Assembly: GCA_017304275.1 (NCBI GenBank)
Contig: JAFKKW010000134.1
Coordinates: forward strand, 1 to 5,864
DNA from: Hyphomicrobiales bacterium
GTDB taxonomy: Bacteria; Pseudomonadota; Alphaproteobacteria; Rhizobiales; Hyphomicrobiaceae
Direction of reading: 5' to 3'
DNA length: 5,864 nucleotides
Shown here: in pieces, positions 2,849 through 5,864 of the stretch
Numbering within the stretch: position 1 is the first letter of the stretch
Layout: each line of letters begins with the position of its first letter
Notes under the pieces: model-generated
Database searches by the model: none
Told to the model about the DNA's origin: nothing
The model's input: the letters and a program-made list of their open reading frames with translations, nothing else
Translations under genes and position numbers: made by a program

Positions 2849-5199
2849 CGAGCAGAACACCGCCACCGCCGGGGCGGCCACCGCGCTTTGATACGTACCG
2901 TCCCTCGGACGAAAGGAGCGGCCCGCCGCGGGGACCGGGCCCGCAGCACGTCGGCGCGCCGCCGCCGCACGGCCAGCCGTATCCGCCCCAGCCTTATCGT
3001 CCCCAGCCGTATCCGCCGATGACCGCGCCGCCGTCGCGTTATCCGAATGCCGCCCGCCCTGCGCACCGCGCGCCGCCGCGCAAGCGCTCGGCGATTGGCT
3101 CGGTGCTGCTGTACGGCGGTCTCGGCCTCCTCGCCATGGTGGCCGGCGCGCTCGTGTTCGCCATCATGGCGCTGCCCGCAGACTTCGTACGAGCCAACGC
3201 CATCGCGGCCGTCAAGGAGAAGACCGGCCGCGACCTCGTCATTGCCGGGCCCACGTCCTTTACGCTCTACCCCTCGCTCGGAATCTCGCTAGGCGACGTC
3301 GCGCTGTCGGGTGCGCCGGGTGTCGAAGGCGCAAAGCCGCTCGTCACCATGAAGGCGCTCGATCTCGCCGTGGCCTTCTGGCCGCTGCTCGAGCGCAAGG
3401 TGCGCGTCAAGGCGCTGGCCTTGCGCGAGCCCATCTTTCACCTGGAGGTCGACGCCAACGGACGCCGCTCGTGGGACTTCGCGGCCGGCCCGATGCGCAC
3501 GCGCGTCGCCCAAGCCGACATCGCCGACGGGCCGATGAGCGATGCCGGGCCCGGCAGCGTCGCCTCGCACGCGGGCCTGTCGGACCTGAAGCTGGACGAC
3601 GTGCGCATCGAGAACGGCGCGCTCCACTACAGCGATCAGCGCACCGGCAGTACGTCCGCGTTCTCGGATCTCAACGTCAAGCTGGCGCTCGCGGCGCTGG
3701 ACGAGCCGCTGAACGCTACCGGCCGCGTCGACTGGAAGGGCAAAACCGTGAGCTTCGACGGCGCCCTCACCTCGCTCGCCGACGTGCTGGGCGAGCGCCC
3801 GGCGAAACTCAACATGAAGCTCGGCACCGACGTGCTAGACGCCACGTTCCAGGGTTCGGCAAATCTCAAGGACGACCTTGCCGTCGAAGGCATCCTGTCG
3901 GCGAAGTCGTCGTCCGCCCGCGATCTGTTCGCCTGGCTCGGCACCGATCTGCCGCCGTCCGAAGGGTTTGGCCCGCTGACGGCGAAGGGGCTCTGGCGTG
4001 GCAAGCCGGACCAGTACACGTTCACCACCGCCGAGATCGTGCTCGACCAGACGACGGCGCTGGGAGAGGTCACGCTCGACACCCGCGGCGCCCGCCCACT
4101 CGTCAATGCCAACCTCAAGCTGACCGAGCTCGATCTCAACACCTACAAGTCACACGGCGCGGCGACGCGGAGCGCCGCCCCGCGCGACGGCAATGACAAG
4201 GCGCGCTCCATCGAGGACCTGCTCGACGAGCCGGCACCGCCCGGCCCGCGGGTGAAAGGCTTCACCAGGCGCGACGGCTGGAGCGAGGAGCCGTTCGATC
4301 TCGACACGCTCGGCGCGCTCGACGCCAACGCCAGGCTCTCGATCGGCAAGCTGACGGTGGGCACGATCCACCTCGACCAGTCCGACCTCACGGTCGCGCT
4401 CAAGAACCGGTTCATGACGACGACGCTGGACCGGGTGGCGCTTTATGAGGGGACGGGCCAGGGAACCATCACGCTCGACGCCACGGCCGGGACCAGCGCC
4501 GGCCTCGACGCCGATATCGCCCTCCATGGCATCTCCGCCCAGCCTCTGCTGGCGGACGCAGCCGGTATCGACCGCCTCGCGGGCAAGGGGCTCCTCAAGC
4601 TGACGCTGACCGGACGCGGCGCCAACGAGCGTCAGATCGTCGAGACGTTGACCGGCAAGGCCGAGCTTGCCTTCGCCGACGGCGCCGTCATTGGCGTCAA
4701 CGTGCCGGAGATGATGCGCAACCTCGGCAAGGGCAACCTCGGTGGTCTCGACACGGCCCCGACCGACAAGACTGATTTCAGCGAGATGACCTCGACCTGG
4801 ACCATCAAGTCCGGCGTTGCCGAGAACCATGATCTGAAGCTGGTGAGCCCGCTCCTGCGCCTCTCGGGCTCAGGCAGAGTCGCGCTCGCGCCCCGCGAGG
4901 TGGACTACACGCTGCGCCCGAAACTCGTGGCGAGCCTCGAAGGCCAGGGTAGCAGCGCCGACAAGCTCGCCGGCATCGAGGTCCCGGTCCGCGTGCACGG
5001 ACCCTGGGACGATCCGAAGTACACGCCCGACGTCGCCGGCGTGCTCAACGATCCGAAGACGGTCGACGCCATCAAGGAGGTCGGCAAGCAATACAAGGGC
5101 AAGAAGGCGGACGAGATCGTCAATGACCTCTTGAGCAAGGACGAGAGCGGCAAGCGCAAGGGCAAGAAGCTGCTCGAGCAGTTTCTCAAGGGAGAATGA
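2845..5199 (+). CDS. AsmA family inner-membrane-anchored envelope protein
   Basis: The protein is 784 residues. Residues 1-80 are a proline-rich, basic segment with the tandem QPYPPQPYRPQPYPP at 44-58. A single transmembrane helix follows at about 84-109, then a long extracytoplasmic part. Residues about 112-300 carry the AsmA N-terminal signature: VKEKTGRDLVIAGP, LGISLGDVALSG, VKALALREPIFHL and GRRSWDF. The AsmA-like C-terminal region is at about 500-730, with FSEMTSTWTIKSGVAENHDL, SPLLRLSGSGRVAL, REVDYTLRPKL and PVRVHGPWDDPKYTPDV. The tail (745-784) is lysine-rich and charged. AsmA proteins are repeating beta-groove proteins tied to phospholipid traffic between inner and outer membrane and to outer-membrane assembly; the exact role here is inferred. 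The start ATG has AGGAG (2836-2840) 4 bases upstream, and an in-frame stop at 2830-2832 excludes a longer form. The proline-rich cytoplasmic extension is unusual against the short E. coli AsmA N terminus. Confidence 0.93.
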   Translation: MTSRTPPPPGRPPRFDTYRPSDERSGPPRGPGPQHVGAPPPHGQPYPPQPYRPQPYPPMTAPPSRYPNAARPAHRAPPRKRSAIGSVLLYGGLGLLAMVAGALVFAIMALPADFVRANAIAAVKEKTGRDLVIAGPTSFTLYPSLGISLGDVALSGAPGVEGAKPLVTMKALDLAVAFWPLLERKVRVKALALREPIFHLEVDANGRRSWDFAAGPMRTRVAQADIADGPMSDAGPGSVASHAGLSDLKLDDVRIENGALHYSDQRTGSTSAFSDLNVKLALAALDEPLNATGRVDWKGKTVSFDGALTSLADVLGERPAKLNMKLGTDVLDATFQGSANLKDDLAVEGILSAKSSSARDLFAWLGTDLPPSEGFGPLTAKGLWRGKPDQYTFTTAEIVLDQTTALGEVTLDTRGARPLVNANLKLTELDLNTYKSHGAATRSAAPRDGNDKARSIEDLLDEPAPPGPRVKGFTRRDGWSEEPFDLDTLGALDANARLSIGKLTVGTIHLDQSDLTVALKNRFMTTTLDRVALYEGTGQGTITLDATAGTSAGLDADIALHGISAQPLLADAAGIDRLAGKGLLKLTLTGRGANERQIVETLTGKAELAFADGAVIGVNVPEMMRNLGKGNLGGLDTAPTDKTDFSEMTSTWTIKSGVAENHDLKLVSPLLRLSGSGRVALAPREVDYTLRPKLVASLEGQGSSADKLAGIEVPVRVHGPWDDPKYTPDVAGVLNDPKTVDAIKEVGKQYKGKKADEIVNDLLSKDESGKRKGKKLLEQFLKGE

Positions 5200-5225
5200 C
5201 AAGTGAAGCGTGCACAACGCTTGTC
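5198..5225 (+). terminator. Hairpin directly after asmA, possibly terminating
   Basis: AAGCGT (5206-5211) and ACGCTT (5217-5222) form a perfect 6-bp stem with loop GCACA. GAC (5198-5200) with GTC (5223-5225) could extend it past a 5-base bulge, overlapping the asmA stop codon. An alternative pairing is GACAAG with CTTGTC. No T-run follows, so this would be at best a factor-dependent or weak terminator. Confidence 0.25.
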
Positions 5226-5428
5226 GCGTCATCGTCCCAAAATGGTGTGACGATCGAGCGCAAATAATTGATCGCCCGGACCCATTTTTCTCTTGCGACG
5301 CAGGAGCGCTTGCACCATATCAGCGGTCTCCGTTCGTCCACCTGCCCTTAAGGTCAAGGACTTCCATCCCCACACCCCCAGGTAAGGAGCGTTCGGGTTG
5401 AATCTGTCTGCTGGTTGGGGAGGGTCAT
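5226..5428 (+). promoter_or_regulatory. speD upstream region with a weak sigma-70 candidate
   Basis: This spacer precedes the AdoMet decarboxylase gene. TTGCGA (5293-5298), a 17-base spacer and CATATC (5316-5321) are the best sigma-70-like pair I can find, with four and three matches to the consensus hexamers. That would leave a leader of about 100 nt. CGATC (5251-5255) / GATCG (5270-5274) is a short dyad around an AT-rich loop, and TTTTT (5285-5289) has no strong stem before it. An open frame running to TGA 5399-5401 lacks any protein-like composition and was not called. I recognise no riboswitch here. Confidence 0.25.
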
Positions 5429-5864
5429 ATGGCCTTTAATGACACCCTCTTCCAATTGTGGATGGACTTGACTCGTTCAAGCCCCGCCCAAAAGGAAGAT
5501 CTGCACGCGTCGCAGGGTGCGCGCGTTGCTCTTGAGGACACGACTGGGAACCGCGGCACCAGCATTGAAGCTGGCCGGCACCTGATCATTGATCTTTACG
5601 GTGCAAAGAGGCTCGACGACGTCGGGCACGTGGAGCGGACCCTCAAACGGTGTGTCGAGGCCTCGGGCGCCACGCTCCTGCACATGCATCTTCACGACCT
5701 GAACCCCACGGGCGGGGTGACGGGTGTTGCGGTGCTGAAGGAGAGCCACATCGCGATCCACAGCTGGCCTGAGACCGGCTACGCGGCGCTCGACATCTTC
5801 ATGAGCGGAAGCGCCGATCCCGCGCGCGCCATCCCCGTGCTGCGCGAGGCGTTCGAGACCGACG
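5429..5864 (+). CDS. speD: S-adenosylmethionine decarboxylase proenzyme, class 1B (3' truncated)
   Basis: This pyruvoyl enzyme (also called SpeH) converts AdoMet to decarboxylated AdoMet, the aminopropyl donor for spermidine. The visible 145 residues contain a core starting near 48 (AGRHLIIDLYGAKRLDD, then ASGATLLHMHLHDLNPTGGVTG in two blocks). The self-cleavage site is KESHIAIHSWPETGYAALDIF. By alignment with the Thermotoga maritima enzyme, chain cleavage falls between E105 and S106, whose Ser becomes the pyruvoyl group, and H111 matches His68. The Cys83 position (20 residues after the cleaved Ser, normally F-x-C-G) is S126 in FMSGSADP, and Ser55 is T98. About 43 residues precede the usual domain start; this polar extension has no recognised motif. 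GGGGAGGG (5417-5424) lies 4 bases before ATG 5429, and an in-frame TGA at 5399-5401 limits the start. The C terminus lies beyond the window. Confidence 0.92.
   Translation, partial: MAFNDTLFQLWMDLTRSSPAQKEDLHASQGARVALEDTTGNRGTSIEAGRHLIIDLYGAKRLDDVGHVERTLKRCVEASGATLLHMHLHDLNPTGGVTGVAVLKESHIAIHSWPETGYAALDIFMSGSADPARAIPVLREAFETD

Noticed and set aside
5210..5401. 63-codon frame before speD as a leader peptide
   Set aside because: No ribosome site stands before its start, the composition is not protein-like, and its stop is 27 bases away from the speD ATG without overlap.

Overview
The window looks like chromosomal DNA of an alphaproteobacterium, probably in the Hyphomicrobiales (Rhizobiales). 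The evidence is high GC with strong GC3 bias in the genes, a close match to the alphaproteobacterial general-stress (EcfG-type) promoter, and a gene set typical of that group: CsbD-like and DUF1328 stress proteins, a fused SoxYZ-like carrier, a periplasmic SNase with the alphaproteobacterial C-terminal extension, a large AsmA-family protein, and a class 1B AdoMet decarboxylase. The order is an inference; no rRNA or other taxonomic marker is present.

Layout. Positions 1-59 hold the last codons of an unidentified plus-strand gene. From about 97 to 2522 everything is on the minus strand. Read in transcription order, that is an SNase-like nuclease (2522-1803), a SoxYZ-like fused carrier protein (1659-853), a 57-aa two-helix DUF1328 membrane protein (689-516) and a CsbD-like stress protein (388-191), ending in a strong intrinsic terminator at 128-97. 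A 322-bp divergent intergenic region (2523-2844) holds two dyads. Plus-strand genes follow: a 784-aa AsmA-like protein (2845-5199), then after a 229-bp spacer a SpeD/SpeH-type pyruvoyl AdoMet decarboxylase (5429 to the window edge, truncated).

How the genes relate. The DUF1328 and CsbD genes look like a stress module. A GGAAC-N16-CGTT promoter sits 102-126 bp upstream of the DUF1328 start, and a weaker match lies in front of csbD. The SoxYZ-like carrier and the nuclease are both predicted to be exported, but no quinoprotein dehydrogenase or sox gene is visible beside the carrier. AsmA is an inner-membrane-anchored envelope protein, and SpeD belongs to polyamine synthesis; no functional link between these two is evident.

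Most of the window is ordinary. The points most worth checking are a Cys-to-Ser replacement at the predicted catalytic acid of the AdoMet decarboxylase, the near-symmetric stress promoter that embeds a hairpin, an altered carrier-cysteine motif in an orphan SoxYZ protein, and a 43-codon upstream ORF whose stop overlaps the asmA start. I found no CRISPR array, tRNA, rRNA, insertion sequence or convincing new multi-gene system.
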